DNA of 46,251 nt from Clostridia bacterium. Its GTDB lineage: Bacteria; Bacillota; Clostridia; Oscillospirales; Acutalibacteraceae. Below are positions 33,584 through 45,520 of this stretch, piece by piece. Below the pieces are notes generated by a model. The model saw nothing but the letters and a program-made list of their open reading frames with translations, was not told the DNA's origin and searched no databases. The DNA lies in assembly GCA_017452785.1 (NCBI GenBank), contig JAFTLT010000001.1, positions 1-46,251 on the forward strand, given 5' to 3'. How positions within the stretch are numbered: the first letter of the stretch is position 1; every line of letters begins with the position of its first letter. The position numbers and the translations under genes are program-made.

Positions 33584-34108
33584 TCAATTCTTTGTCTGTA
33601 AATAAAAATATTTGTTTCTGAAAAGATTTTCAATAAGATTTTTTATCATTGTGTACTCCTGCTGACCGATATACTTTTTCGGTATGACAAGCAAAGAGTT
33701 GTCTGAAAAAGCGAAGTAAAAGGTTGTTTCACTTTCGAGGATGCGGTTTATTTTATCAAAGCCGTAGTGTTTTTCGATTTCGCTTTTGAAATTGCTGTCA
33801 GGCAGAAGTCTTGTGACAATGTGATTTTCGTAAAAATCAACTGTGGTTTCACGCTTAAAGATTGAGGAGTCAGCTCTGCATTTTGAGAATTCTTTGTTAC
33901 CTATATAAGGAAGAAGGAAAGAAATTACTGACATTGTTGCAATTATGACAGCTGTTTGTAAATCCAGAAAAAAGCAGATTATAACGGGTACCGCATATAA
34001 GGGCAACATTCTTCTAAGGCGAAGTCTGATTGAATCTCTGTTATAAATTTTATCGTATTCACTGTAGTCTTCTGCAGTGAGATTATAGGAAAGAGTAAAG
34101 TATTTCAT
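33584..34108 (-). CDS. YcxB-like membrane protein, second of a pair
   Basis: This 174-residue protein has a short N-terminal soluble part, two adjacent hydrophobic helices (about 35-68) and a C-terminal YcxB-like domain: VDFYENHIVTRL, KHYGFDKINRILESET and NSLLVIPKKYIG. It overlaps the upstream gene by four bases (ATGA). Function is unknown. Both genes are placed between gyrB and gyrA and share architecture, so they arose by duplication. Confidence 0.75.
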   Translation of the reverse strand: MKYFTLSYNLTAEDYSEYDKIYNRDSIRLRLRRMLPLYAVPVIICFFLDLQTAVIIATMSVISFLLPYIGNKEFSKCRADSSIFKRETTVDFYENHIVTRLLPDSNFKSEIEKHYGFDKINRILESETTFYFAFSDNSLLVIPKKYIGQQEYTMIKNLIENLFRNKYFYLQTKN

Positions 34109-34641
34109 CGAACATAACCGTCCTTTCCTATACTCATTTTTTCATTAAAAATACGGATAAATTCGTTATAGCTTCCTTTGCCGACACAGGAGCTGTAAAT
34201 TGAAATAGGAAGCATGCCTTTATCGGGGATTATTGTAAGGATGCCTGCCTTTTCTTCATAGCAGAGGATTTCACTGTAATAGAACACTGATCTTGCATAA
34301 GGTGCTGTAAATTCAATTCTGTCTTCAAAAAGCACAGCCTGCTTCTGATAAAGGCTCATACTTCCTTTAGCTAACTGTTTAACGTAGGTTGTTTTGAAAG
34401 AAAAATAAACAAGAAAAGCAAAAAGAACCGACATAAAAACAGAAGTGAAAACGAGAAGATCAGCTTCTTGCATATTAAAGAGGTATAAAGCACCGTTTAT
34501 CAAAAAGATAAGCAATGTAATTAATGCCACTGTTTTAATAAGGGATGACGGTCTTAGTACACCATATTTTTTTTGCCACACAAGGCAGGAATGCTCAAGG
34601 GCAAAAATATTATCTTTATAAACTATTCCGTAAGGTGTCAT
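34105..34641 (-). CDS. YcxB-like membrane protein, first of a pair
   Basis: This 178-residue protein has two hydrophobic helices (about 36-53 and 62-80) followed by a C-terminal domain with VLFEDRIEFTAPYARSVFYY and GMLPISIYSSCVG, the same plan as its downstream neighbour. It is coupled to that gene by a 4-base overlap and lies 18 bases after gyrB, so both should be co-transcribed with gyrase. Function is unknown; a link to gyrase is positional only. Confidence 0.72.
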   Translation of the reverse strand: MTPYGIVYKDNIFALEHSCLVWQKKYGVLRPSSLIKTVALITLLIFLINGALYLFNMQEADLLVFTSVFMSVLFAFLVYFSFKTTYVKQLAKGSMSLYQKQAVLFEDRIEFTAPYARSVFYYSEILCYEEKAGILTIIPDKGMLPISIYSSCVGKGSYNEFIRIFNEKMSIGKDGYVR

Positions 34642-34659
34642 TTCATTAAGTCCTTAAAG

Positions 34660-36678
<2,019 letters not shown>

Positions 36679-36720
36679 TTAAAAGTTATTTGGATTTAAA
36701 CTTATTTACTTATTTATTTT

Positions 36721-36776
36721 GTCCTCGCCGGACAGGCGTTACTTTTCTTAAAAGAAAAGCTAACCAAAAGAATTTT
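36721..36776 (+). repeat. GTCC-GGAC / TTACTTTTC short repeat
   Basis: GTCC-tcgcc-GGAC, AGGCGTTACTTTTC, GAAAAGCTAACCAAAAGAA. It occupies the remB-gyrB gap inside the origin operon, antisense to its transcription. Confidence 0.75.
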
Positions 36777-36791
36777 TGTTATTTTAAATTT

Positions 36792-37049
36792 TTAATACGT
36801 TCCGTCCTGAGTACGCTTTAAAAGTGTAGCACAGGAAATTTGTGAAAGGTAAACCTTGATTTCACCGCCCTGATTGCAGACAATAAATGATTTCGGAAGC
36901 TCACTTGAAACAACATTTATTCTGCCTTGCTTTTCGGCAATATTAAGATAGTCTCTTGTTTTCTTTGACACAGTTGTATTATCAAGGTCAAATATGCCTA
37001 TTATTTCATCGTGAGTTATAACTGTGTTCTGTCCTAAATGAAGATACAA
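36792..37049 (-). CDS. remB: Extracellular matrix regulator RemB-like (DUF370)
   Basis: This 85-residue DUF370 protein begins MYLHLGQNTVITHDEIIGIF and has the LDNTTVSKKTRDYL and ELPKSFIV motifs of Bacillus RemB (YaaB), which sits in the same place between recF and gyrB. RemA/RemB proteins regulate biofilm and osmoprotection genes; the role here is unknown. It is six bases from recF. Confidence 0.92.
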   Translation of the reverse strand: MYLHLGQNTVITHDEIIGIFDLDNTTVSKKTRDYLNIAEKQGRINVVSSELPKSFIVCNQGGEIKVYLSQISCATLLKRTQDGTY

Positions 37050-37055
37050 GGCTTA

Positions 37056-38144
37056 TCACTTGACCTTTCCGTTTTTCATTTCAAATTTTTTGCCTGATTT
37101 TAGATTTCTGACATTATTCGGGTCACAGCAGGTTATAAAGACCTGCCAGTCTTTTATATGATTTAATATATAGTTTTGTCTTGTTTCATCAAGCTCACTC
37201 ATAACATCGTCAAGAAGTGCAACGGGCTGCTCACCTGAAAAGCTCCTGACCACAGCAGCTTCACCTAATTTGAGAGCTAATGCTGCTGAGCGCTGCTGAC
37301 CCTGTGAGCCGTAGTTTCTTGCCATAAGAGAGTCGATTTTAATTGACAGGTCATCTCTGTGAGGTCCCACTGAAGTAAAGCCTGTTGTAAGATCGTTTTT
37401 TCTTGACTGATAAAGCTGATTTTTTAAATTATCATAAAGCTCCTGCTTGCTTTCACCTGCAATAACCGTTTGCTGATCGTAGCCTATGGTGAGATGCTCT
37501 TTGCCTGAAGAAAGTCCGCTGTAAATTTCATGTGAATAAGAAGAAAGTTTATTGATGTAGCCAAGACGCTGACGGACTATCTCAGCACCGTAAAAAGCAA
37601 TTCTGTCTTCCCATATATCAAGGGTATCATAAAGCTCACTGTGATAGACAATATCTTTTAAAAGAATGTTTCTTTGCTGAATTGCTTTATTATACTGCGA
37701 AAGCGTTACACCGTATTTAGGTTTGAGCTGACTTATGGCAATATCTAAAAAACGCCTTCTTTCATAAGGGCCGTCTTTGACTAAAGACAGATGAACGGGA
37801 GAAAAAACAACTGAGAGAAAGTTTCCCATAACCTCACTTGTTGTTTTTTTAACACCGCCGAGCATAAACTTTCTTCCTTCGCCTATTTCAAGGTGAGCAC
37901 TGTAGTCTCTGTCAAAAGCGAAAAAATCCATATCTAAAACAGCTTTATTTGAATTGAAATTTATCATTTCACTGTCTTTTGAGCCTCTGAAAGACCTGCA
38001 GCCTGTGAAAAGCCATATGCTCTCTAAAAGATTGGTTTTGCCCTGAGCATTCTGACCGAAAATAACATTGACATTTTCGCAGGGCTCAATCTGACATTTT
38101 TCGATATTACGGAAGTTTTTAACCTGAAGATATTTTATATTCAT
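37056..38144 (-). CDS. recF: DNA replication and repair protein RecF
   Basis: This 362-residue SMC-like ATPase has Walker A GQNAQGKTNLLE, the signature SQGQQRSAALALKLGEA and Walker B PVALLDDVMSELD. It loads RecA at gaps with RecO and RecR. It overlaps nothing and follows the S4 protein by four bases. Confidence 0.97.
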   Translation of the reverse strand: MNIKYLQVKNFRNIEKCQIEPCENVNVIFGQNAQGKTNLLESIWLFTGCRSFRGSKDSEMINFNSNKAVLDMDFFAFDRDYSAHLEIGEGRKFMLGGVKKTTSEVMGNFLSVVFSPVHLSLVKDGPYERRRFLDIAISQLKPKYGVTLSQYNKAIQQRNILLKDIVYHSELYDTLDIWEDRIAFYGAEIVRQRLGYINKLSSYSHEIYSGLSSGKEHLTIGYDQQTVIAGESKQELYDNLKNQLYQSRKNDLTTGFTSVGPHRDDLSIKIDSLMARNYGSQGQQRSAALALKLGEAAVVRSFSGEQPVALLDDVMSELDETRQNYILNHIKDWQVFITCCDPNNVRNLKSGKKFEMKNGKVK

Positions 38145-38148
38145 AGGC

Positions 38149-38394
38149 TTATTTTATTATCTTATATATAACTCTGTCGTATTCAAAGGTATCACCCTCG
38201 GTGAGCTTTTTGCCTCGTGACAGGCAAATTTCATTATTGACTTTAACGAGAGAGTCCTGAATTATCCATTTAGCCTGACCGCCTGTTGACACTGCATTTG
38301 AGAGCTTGAGTGCAGAATCAAGTCTGATATTTTCAGTTGTGATTTTTACTTCTGCGGTCTTTTTGGAAGCAACTTTAACTTTGACGATTTTCAT
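38149..38394 (-). CDS. yaaA: S4-domain RNA-binding protein YaaA
   Basis: This 81-residue S4 domain with LDSALKLSNAVSTGGQAKW, LVKVNNEICLSRGKKL and GDTFEYD occupies the conserved slot between dnaN and recF. The N-terminal about 25 residues are a basic beta segment. It probably binds structured RNA or ribosomes; its function is not settled in any species. Confidence 0.92.
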   Translation of the reverse strand: MKIVKVKVASKKTAEVKITTENIRLDSALKLSNAVSTGGQAKWIIQDSLVKVNNEICLSRGKKLTEGDTFEYDRVIYKIIK

Positions 38395-38413
38395 TTATAT
38401 CAACTCTTTGAAA

Positions 38414-39529
38414 TTATATTCTGATGGGAAGAATAAGGAAGAAGAAGCTGTCTCCTTCTAAAGGTGTGATAATAATAGGCTGATTTGATGAACCCATTTC
38501 GATTTTTATTTCATCACAGTCACAAACCTTGAGAGCATCAAGAACAAAGCGGTTGTTAAAGCCTATTTCAAGGTTGTTACCCTCAATGTCGGCTGCTAAC
38601 TTATCGCTTGCAGTACCGATAGCCGTAACTGATGAAAATTTCATTATGCCGTTTTCAATAACACAGCGGACAGGACTTGATTTATCTGTGATAATGAGTG
38701 AGGTTCTTTCGATGCATTCAATAAGGCTTCTTGTAGGGACAATGATTCTTGTTGAATGTGTCATGGGAATAGCTGCCTTATAATCAATGAACTTGCCTTC
38801 AAGAAGGCGTGAGATGATTTCGTATTCCTTATATTTGAAAACAATGTGTCTGTCACCGATGTAAATTACAATCTGTGTGTCGTCTTCACCGCCGAGCTTG
38901 AGAATTTCATTCAGTGTTTTCGCCGGCACAACAAATTCAAGCATTTTTTCAGCTGCATCCTCGCTGTCATACATAAAGTCAACGTTTTCACGTCTTATGG
39001 CAAGTCTTGCACCGTCAACGGCAACGAGAACAATTTTGCCGCCGCTTATTTCAAACTTGACACCTGTGTGAACGGGATTTCTTTCGCTGGTGGAAACAGA
39101 GAAGATTGTCTTTTTAATCATATCCTTTAATGTGCCGAGCTCAAGAGTAATTGAAGTATACTTATTAACTGTCGGCAGGTCAGGATAGTCATCGGCAGAC
39201 GTACCGATAAGGGAATATTCTGTTTCTTCACTTTTAATTTTGCTGATGTTTCTTTCATCACAGTCTATTGAAACTGTGTCACCGGGAATCATGCGAAGAA
39301 TATCGCAGAGATTTTTTGCGTTAAGGACAATTTTGCCCTCTGATGAAATGTCAGCCTCAACCTTTGCAATTGAACCAACCTCAAGGTCATAGCCTGTGAG
39401 TGAAACCATTCCGTCTTTTGCATCGAGAAGAATTCCTTCAAGAGCAGGGATTGTTGACTTATTTGAAACTGTTCTCTGTACATTCATGCAGGCTTTTGCA
39501 AGCTCTGCACTGCCGCATTGAATTTTCAT
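38414..39529 (-). CDS. dnaN: DNA polymerase III beta sliding clamp
   Basis: This 371-residue clamp has three similar domains: residues 1-120, 130-250 and 251-371. VSNKSTIPALEGILLDAKDG and the C-terminal FFLILPIRI match the family. A GGAGG site lies seven bases before the ATG. It is separated from dnaA by 270 bases that carry the proposed origin. Confidence 0.98.
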   Translation of the reverse strand: MKIQCGSAELAKACMNVQRTVSNKSTIPALEGILLDAKDGMVSLTGYDLEVGSIAKVEADISSEGKIVLNAKNLCDILRMIPGDTVSIDCDERNISKIKSEETEYSLIGTSADDYPDLPTVNKYTSITLELGTLKDMIKKTIFSVSTSERNPVHTGVKFEISGGKIVLVAVDGARLAIRRENVDFMYDSEDAAEKMLEFVVPAKTLNEILKLGGEDDTQIVIYIGDRHIVFKYKEYEIISRLLEGKFIDYKAAIPMTHSTRIIVPTRSLIECIERTSLIITDKSSPVRCVIENGIMKFSSVTAIGTASDKLAADIEGNNLEIGFNNRFVLDALKVCDCDEIKIEMGSSNQPIIITPLEGDSFFFLILPIRI

Positions 39530-39799
39530 AAGATAACCTCCGTTAATCTGGTAATTTTTGGATTTTTGTGTTTTTTAGTTTTTTGGGATAAAATATATGA
39601 ATTAAAAATAGTAGTAGTAGTAGTGTGTGTTGGATGTGTGGGAAATGGCGGAAACCCCCTATAAACCTCATAAAACGATTTGGATGAATTGTTAAATTAG
39701 GTGTTGAATGTTTTTGGTTTTGAACATGTGGTGAGAGGGGTGTGTTATATATGTGGAAAAATGTGTGTGAAATGTTGAATAAAGTGTTGAAAAATAAGG
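39530..39799. other. oriC: Candidate replication origin (oriC) in the dnaA-dnaN gap
   Basis: An AT-rich stretch (39586-39608) meets five tandem TAG triplets (39609-39623), the DnaA-trio pattern. To their right lie DnaA-box-like 9-mers in the TGTGGATAA sense: TGTGGGAAA at 39637, TGTTGAATG at 39702, TGTGGAAAA at 39752 (8/9), TGTTGAATA at 39773 and TGTTGAAAA at 39785. The order AT-rich, trio, boxes matches the unwinding element described in Bacillus. No exact TTATCCACA box is seen. Confidence 0.65.
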
Positions 39800-41110
39800 T
39801 CAGCCCTCGTTGATATTTTTTATTATGTCATCAACCGTTGATTTAAGAGAAACATCTTTTTCAAGCTTGCCTTTTATTTCTTTTAAAGCATAAATGATTG
39901 TTGAGTGGTGTTTGTTGCCGAATTCGGCGCCGATGGCTTTAAGAGAAAGACCTGTAACCTGATCAACAACGTAAATTGCAATTTGTCTTGCCTGAGAAAT
40001 GCTTGCGTTTCTCTTGTCACTTCTTATATCGGCAGGAGTAACATTAAAGGTGCGGGCAACTTCATTTATTATGTTTTCAACTGTGACGGGAAGGGGCTGA
40101 GAGTCATTGATAATATCACTGATTGCTCTTTTTGCAAGGGCAAGGTTAATTTTGACTCCTTCAACATCCTGATAGGCTTTAATTCTTTTGATGATGCCTT
40201 CAATCTGTCTTATGTTCTTTTTTATATTATCTGCAACGAACTTCACAACATCGTCGGGAAGCTCAAGCTCGTGGTCAAGTGCCTTTTTATTGACGATTGC
40301 CATTCTTGTTTCAAGTGTGGGAGGCTGTATGTCAGCAATAAGACCCATTTCAAAGCGTGTGCGAAGTCTCTCTTCAAGAGTAACCATTTCTTTCGGAGGA
40401 CGGTCTGAGGTAAGAACTATCTGTGAGCCGTTTGCCGTGAGAGCATTGAAGGTATGGAAAAATTCTTCCTGAACCTGATCACCTCGTGAGATAAACTGAA
40501 CGTCATCGACTAAAAGAACATCGCAGCTTCTGTATTTTTCGTGGAAGACATAGGTGTTGTGATTTCCTATGTGATAGATAAGGTCATTTGTGAAATGCTC
40601 TGCACTGGTGTAGATAATATTTGCATTCGGGTCATTGGCTTTGATTTCATTCATAATTGCCATGAGAAGATGTGTTTTGCCAAGACCTGAATGACCGTAT
40701 ATGAAAAGAGGATTGTAGGTTTTGCCCGGATTTTTTGCAACATTCATTGCTGCAGCATAGGCAAATTTATTTGAAGGGCCTGTGATGAAATTATTGAAGG
40801 TGTAGTCATATTCGTCATTGCTGTCTTTGACTGATGAGGAAATTCCCGAATTTTCTTTTGCTTTATCCTCGGGAATAACAAATTCAACGTTGACATGAAA
40901 GCCGAAAATTGCCTCTAAGGTTTCATCGATAATGCCTGAGAATTTGTCAATGATGATGTTCTTTTTAAATTCACTGATTGAAAGATAGATAGTGTCGTTT
41001 TTAAAGGACACAAATTCAAGTGGGCTTAGCCACACATTATAGGCAACTTCTGTTACGTTTTGCTGAAGCTCCTGTCTTACCAAGTCCCATATTTCTTTGA
41101 AAGAATCCAT
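39800..41110 (-). CDS. dnaA: Chromosomal replication initiator DnaA
   Basis: This 436-residue initiator has domain I (1-85), a short linker, AAA+ domain III with GHSGLGKTHLLMAI and DVLLVDDVQFI, and domain IV with the DnaA-box signature NASISQARQIAIYVVDQVTG then NKHHSTIIYALKEI. A GGAGG site lies nine bases before the ATG. The neighbouring rpmH-rnpA found beside dnaA in most Firmicutes is missing. Confidence 0.98.
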   Translation of the reverse strand: MDSFKEIWDLVRQELQQNVTEVAYNVWLSPLEFVSFKNDTIYLSISEFKKNIIIDKFSGIIDETLEAIFGFHVNVEFVIPEDKAKENSGISSSVKDSNDEYDYTFNNFITGPSNKFAYAAAMNVAKNPGKTYNPLFIYGHSGLGKTHLLMAIMNEIKANDPNANIIYTSAEHFTNDLIYHIGNHNTYVFHEKYRSCDVLLVDDVQFISRGDQVQEEFFHTFNALTANGSQIVLTSDRPPKEMVTLEERLRTRFEMGLIADIQPPTLETRMAIVNKKALDHELELPDDVVKFVADNIKKNIRQIEGIIKRIKAYQDVEGVKINLALAKRAISDIINDSQPLPVTVENIINEVARTFNVTPADIRSDKRNASISQARQIAIYVVDQVTGLSLKAIGAEFGNKHHSTIIYALKEIKGKLEKDVSLKSTVDDIIKNINEG

Positions 41111-41408
41111 AATTTTTTTCCTCCTTTTTCTCCGTTTATTCTTTTCTTAAATTAGGTGATATTTACTTAAAGTTATAACCACGTATATAATAATATAAAT
41201 ATATATAATTTTAGAATAAATTTATAGATATATTGGCACATAATAATACAATTTTTATTTTATCATAAATGAGGCTCTGTTGCAAGTGTTTTTTTAACAT
41301 TACGGAAGGCTTTAAGTGGAAAATTACAGATATTTGCTGTCCTGACACAGTTGATTTTAAATTAAATAGAGGATATAATAAAAAAAACGCCATAAGGACA
41401 GTAAAAAA
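41111..41408. other. AT-rich divergent region upstream of dnaA
   Basis: This 298-base gap has no gene. The dnaA side (41150-41270) is very AT-rich with ATATAT runs, so several weak -10 boxes compete and I cannot pick a dnaA promoter. The glycosylase promoter is at 41351-41379. No clear DnaA box is seen, though a second origin element is possible. Confidence 0.5.
41351..41379 (+). promoter_or_regulatory. Promoter of the ogg-nth operon
   Basis: TTGATT, 17-base spacer, TATAAT, 29 bases before the ATG. The -10 is perfect. Confidence 0.7.
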
Positions 41409-42248
41409 ATGAAATATGAAGTTATAAATAATTCGGTAAAAGTAAGTGATATAAAGTGCATTGATATTGAGCTGTGCCTTTTTTGCGGGCAGGCTTTCAG
41501 GTGGAAAAAAAGAGAAGACGGGTCTTTTCACGGTGTGGTTGACGGAAAAGTGACAGATATAGTGCAAAAGGAAAATGAGATTATTTTTCTCGGCACGAGT
41601 GAAGAGGATTTTCTTTCACTATGGTGCGACTATTTTGACCTTGAAAGTGATTATGAATCTGCCGTAAAAAAATTTGATGAGGACAAAAATCTCAGTGCTG
41701 CAGTGAAGGAATATTACGGCATAAGAATACTTCATCAGAAGCCTTGGGAGGCACTTTGCTCTTTTATAATTTCTCAGAATAATAATATTCCGAGAATAAT
41801 GGGAATAATAGACAGACTCTGTGAGACTTTCGGTGATAAGACAGGAGAAAATGATTATACCTTTCCCTCTTATGAAAAAATAGGAAAGCTGACTGCTGAA
41901 GACCTTGCACCCCTGAGAGCAGGTTTTAGAAATAAATATATTATTGATGCGGCCCGGAAGCTCTGCAGCGGTGAAATTAACCTTGAAGAAATTAAAAATA
42001 TGCCTATTGAACAGGCGAGAAATGAGCTTATGAAAATAAAGGGCGTGGGTGCAAAGGTTGCAGAGTGTACACTGCTTTACGGATTTGGAAGAAAAGAGGC
42101 TTTTCCCATAGATGTATGGGTTAAAAAAATAATGGCAGAGATGTATCCCGACGGTCTGCCTGAATGCACAAAGGATATTGAGGGCATTGCCCAGCAGTAT
42201 CTTTTTCATTGGAGAAGAAATTCACCTGAGTTTAAAAATAAGGAGTGA
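41409..42248 (+). CDS. ogg: 8-oxoguanine DNA glycosylase, OGG1 type
   Basis: This 279-residue glycosylase/lyase removes 8-oxoguanine opposite C. It has an N-terminal OGG domain and the HhH-GPD fold with IKGVGAKVAECTLLYG. Lys216 should be the Schiff-base nucleophile and Asp235 (AFPIDVWVKK) the general acid. There is no Fe-S cluster. It is followed by endonuclease III five bases after its stop, so the two form a base-excision operon, diverging from dnaA. Confidence 0.93.
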   Translation: MKYEVINNSVKVSDIKCIDIELCLFCGQAFRWKKREDGSFHGVVDGKVTDIVQKENEIIFLGTSEEDFLSLWCDYFDLESDYESAVKKFDEDKNLSAAVKEYYGIRILHQKPWEALCSFIISQNNNIPRIMGIIDRLCETFGDKTGENDYTFPSYEKIGKLTAEDLAPLRAGFRNKYIIDAARKLCSGEINLEEIKNMPIEQARNELMKIKGVGAKVAECTLLYGFGRKEAFPIDVWVKKIMAEMYPDGLPECTKDIEGIAQQYLFHWRRNSPEFKNKE

Positions 42249-42253
42249 AAAAA

Positions 42254-42883
42254 ATGACGAAGAAACAAAGAGCAGTTTTTTGTGTTGAGGAACTTGAAAA
42301 GGAATATCCTGAAGCTTTGTGCTCACTTGAAGCCTCAAACCCTCTTGAATTGCTTATTGCAACAAGACTTTCGGCACAATGCACTGATGAAAGAGTAAAT
42401 AAGGTAACTCCAGCACTTTTCAGCAAATATCCGACCCTTGAGAGCTATTGTCAGGCTGATGTTGCTGACATAGAAAAGCTCATTTACTCCTGCGGCTTTT
42501 ATAAGACAAAGGCAAAGGACATAAAAGAGCTTGCAATAAAAATCAGAGACGAGTTCGGCGGCAGAGTACCTGACACAATTGAAAAGCTAACCTCTTTGCC
42601 CGGTGTGGGAAGAAAAACAGCAAATCTTATTATGGGTGATGTTTACGGACAGCCTGCGATTGTTGCCGACACTCACCTTATAAGAATAACAAATCTTTTA
42701 GGTCTTGTTGAGACAAAGGACCCAAAAAAGGTTGAGCTTGAGCTTAAAAAGATTATTCCAGGCCATAAAAGCAACGATTTTTGCCACAGAGCAGTGCTTC
42801 ACGGCAGAGCTGTGTGCATTGCAAGAAGACCTAAATGCGATATATGCTGTATGAGAGATTATTGCAAAAACAAAGTGAAGTGA
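42254..42883 (+). CDS. nth: Endonuclease III
   Basis: This 209-residue HhH-GPD enzyme removes oxidised pyrimidines and nicks abasic sites. LPGVGRKTANLIMG carries catalytic Lys121, and IVADTHLIRI carries Asp139. The 4Fe-4S loop is C188-x6-C195-x2-C198-x5-C204. The ATG at 42254 is eight bases after GGAG; a GTG at 42245 would overlap that site. No terminator is evident after it. Confidence 0.96.
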   Translation: MTKKQRAVFCVEELEKEYPEALCSLEASNPLELLIATRLSAQCTDERVNKVTPALFSKYPTLESYCQADVADIEKLIYSCGFYKTKAKDIKELAIKIRDEFGGRVPDTIEKLTSLPGVGRKTANLIMGDVYGQPAIVADTHLIRITNLLGLVETKDPKKVELELKKIIPGHKSNDFCHRAVLHGRAVCIARRPKCDICCMRDYCKNKVK

Positions 42884-42900
42884 TTTTGAATTTTTTTCTT

Positions 42901-42929
42901 TTGACTTTACAGATAAAGGCTTTTATGAT
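42901..42929 (+). promoter_or_regulatory. Promoter of the sugar-phosphate transferase gene
   Basis: TTGACT, 17-base spacer, TATGAT. The leader is about 80 bases, AT-rich, with AAGGA before the ATG. Confidence 0.6.
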
Positions 42930-43015
42930 ATGATACATTAAATAATTATAATTTTTTTGTTTATTTAAAGTTATTCCCCTAAAATATATGCATAAAATAT
43001 AAAGGAATTAAAATT

Positions 43016-44405
<1,390 letters not shown>

Positions 44406-44475
44406 GCGCCGAAGATACCGGAAACGGAAGGTTTTTCCCGTAAAGGTAGAAAGGCTTTCTGAAAAATATAAACGA

Positions 44476-44520
44476 ATATCCACCTGAATTCTCATAAGGA
44501 AACAGGTGGATATATTTTTT
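44476..44520 (+). terminator. Terminator of the sugar-phosphate transferase gene
   Basis: A perfect 11-bp stem ATATCCACCTG/CAGGTGGATAT with a 16-base loop is followed by ATTTTTT. The loop holds AAGGA and the right arm holds the first possible start codon of the next gene. Confidence 0.8.
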
Positions 44521-45516
44521 AAGTTGGTGATAAAATTGAATTATTATTATGATGACCCGACAGGGTTTTATCGCAGAAGGGAAGAAAAAAGAAAAGATAT
44601 AAAGAGGCTTGGTCTTTTAATAGGCGTAGCGTTTTTGCTGTATGTAGTTTTGCAGAACATTATTTCTCTTATAGCTCAGTTTACGGGATTGCTTGATAAA
44701 TATTGGACTGACAGTATTTATCAGAGTGCTATCGACACGGTTATAATAATAATTTCTCTGCTTGTTCCTTTTTATTTTATGGGAAAAAGGATGAAGAAAA
44801 TATCACGGGTTGAAGAGCCACTTAGTCTTGATAAGCCCGTTAAGATAAAAGAGTTTTTAGTGGCAACTGTTGCAGGTGTGGGAGTATGTATGCTTGCTAA
44901 CATTGTGACATCTTATCTCACACTTTTAATGGAGGCTTTCTCGGTACACCCTGAAGCACCTGAGATTGCAATGCCCACAGGTATAAAAGGTGTGACCATA
45001 ACTATTGTAAGGGTTATTATCTGTGCGGCAATGGCAGAAGAAATTTCCATGAGAGGATATGTTATGGGAAATCTTCGCTCTTACGGTGATAAGTTTGCTA
45101 TACTTATGTCTTCTGTAATGTTTGCGGCAATGCACGGCAACCTTGTGCAGGCTCCCTTTGCTCTGATTGCAGGCTTTGCCATAGGATATTTCAGCATAAA
45201 GACCGGCTCAATATGGACAGGAATTGCGATTCATGCACTCAACAACGGAATATCCGTTGCCATAACCTATGCGGCAGAGTACCTGTCTGAGACGACGACA
45301 AATCTGCTTTCGGTTGCACTGATTTACGGACTGATTTTATTGGGCGGTGTTGCGCTGGTAGCTTTTATTGCAATGACAAAAGATAAGAGACTCACGGACA
45401 ATTGCCCTGAGCTTTCACTGAAAGAAAAGTGCGGTGCGTTTGTTCTGAACCCTGCTATGCTTATAACCTTTGCTTATATGATTTTTTTAACTATACTCAA
45501 TATCAAGATAGGATGA
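44506..45516 (+). CDS. CPBP-family intramembrane metalloprotease
   Basis: This protein of up to 336 residues has about eight membrane helices and the CPBP (Rce1/Abi) motifs: AEEISMRG (E178, E179, R183), FAAMHGN (H210) and IHALNNG (H243, N246). Bacterial relatives include bacteriocin-immunity and prenyl-protease-like enzymes; the substrate here is unknown. The start is ambiguous: GTG at 44506 follows AAGGA but lies inside a terminator stem, while TTG at 44536 follows GGTGA and would give 326 residues. The ambiguity affects only the first ten residues. tadA starts five bases after its stop. Confidence 0.88.
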   Translation: MDIFFKLVIKLNYYYDDPTGFYRRREEKRKDIKRLGLLIGVAFLLYVVLQNIISLIAQFTGLLDKYWTDSIYQSAIDTVIIIISLLVPFYFMGKRMKKISRVEEPLSLDKPVKIKEFLVATVAGVGVCMLANIVTSYLTLLMEAFSVHPEAPEIAMPTGIKGVTITIVRVIICAAMAEEISMRGYVMGNLRSYGDKFAILMSSVMFAAMHGNLVQAPFALIAGFAIGYFSIKTGSIWTGIAIHALNNGISVAITYAAEYLSETTTNLLSVALIYGLILLGGVALVAFIAMTKDKRLTDNCPELSLKEKCGAFVLNPAMLITFAYMIFLTILNIKIG

Positions 45517-45520
45517 AAAC

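Noticed and set aside
39905-40408. Long open frame on the plus strand opposite dnaA
   Set aside because: It is the antisense shadow of a conserved gene, has no ribosome site, and has a Cys/Asn-rich composition typical of such shadows; similar frames opposite serS, mnmG, gyrA and gyrB were dropped for the same reason.
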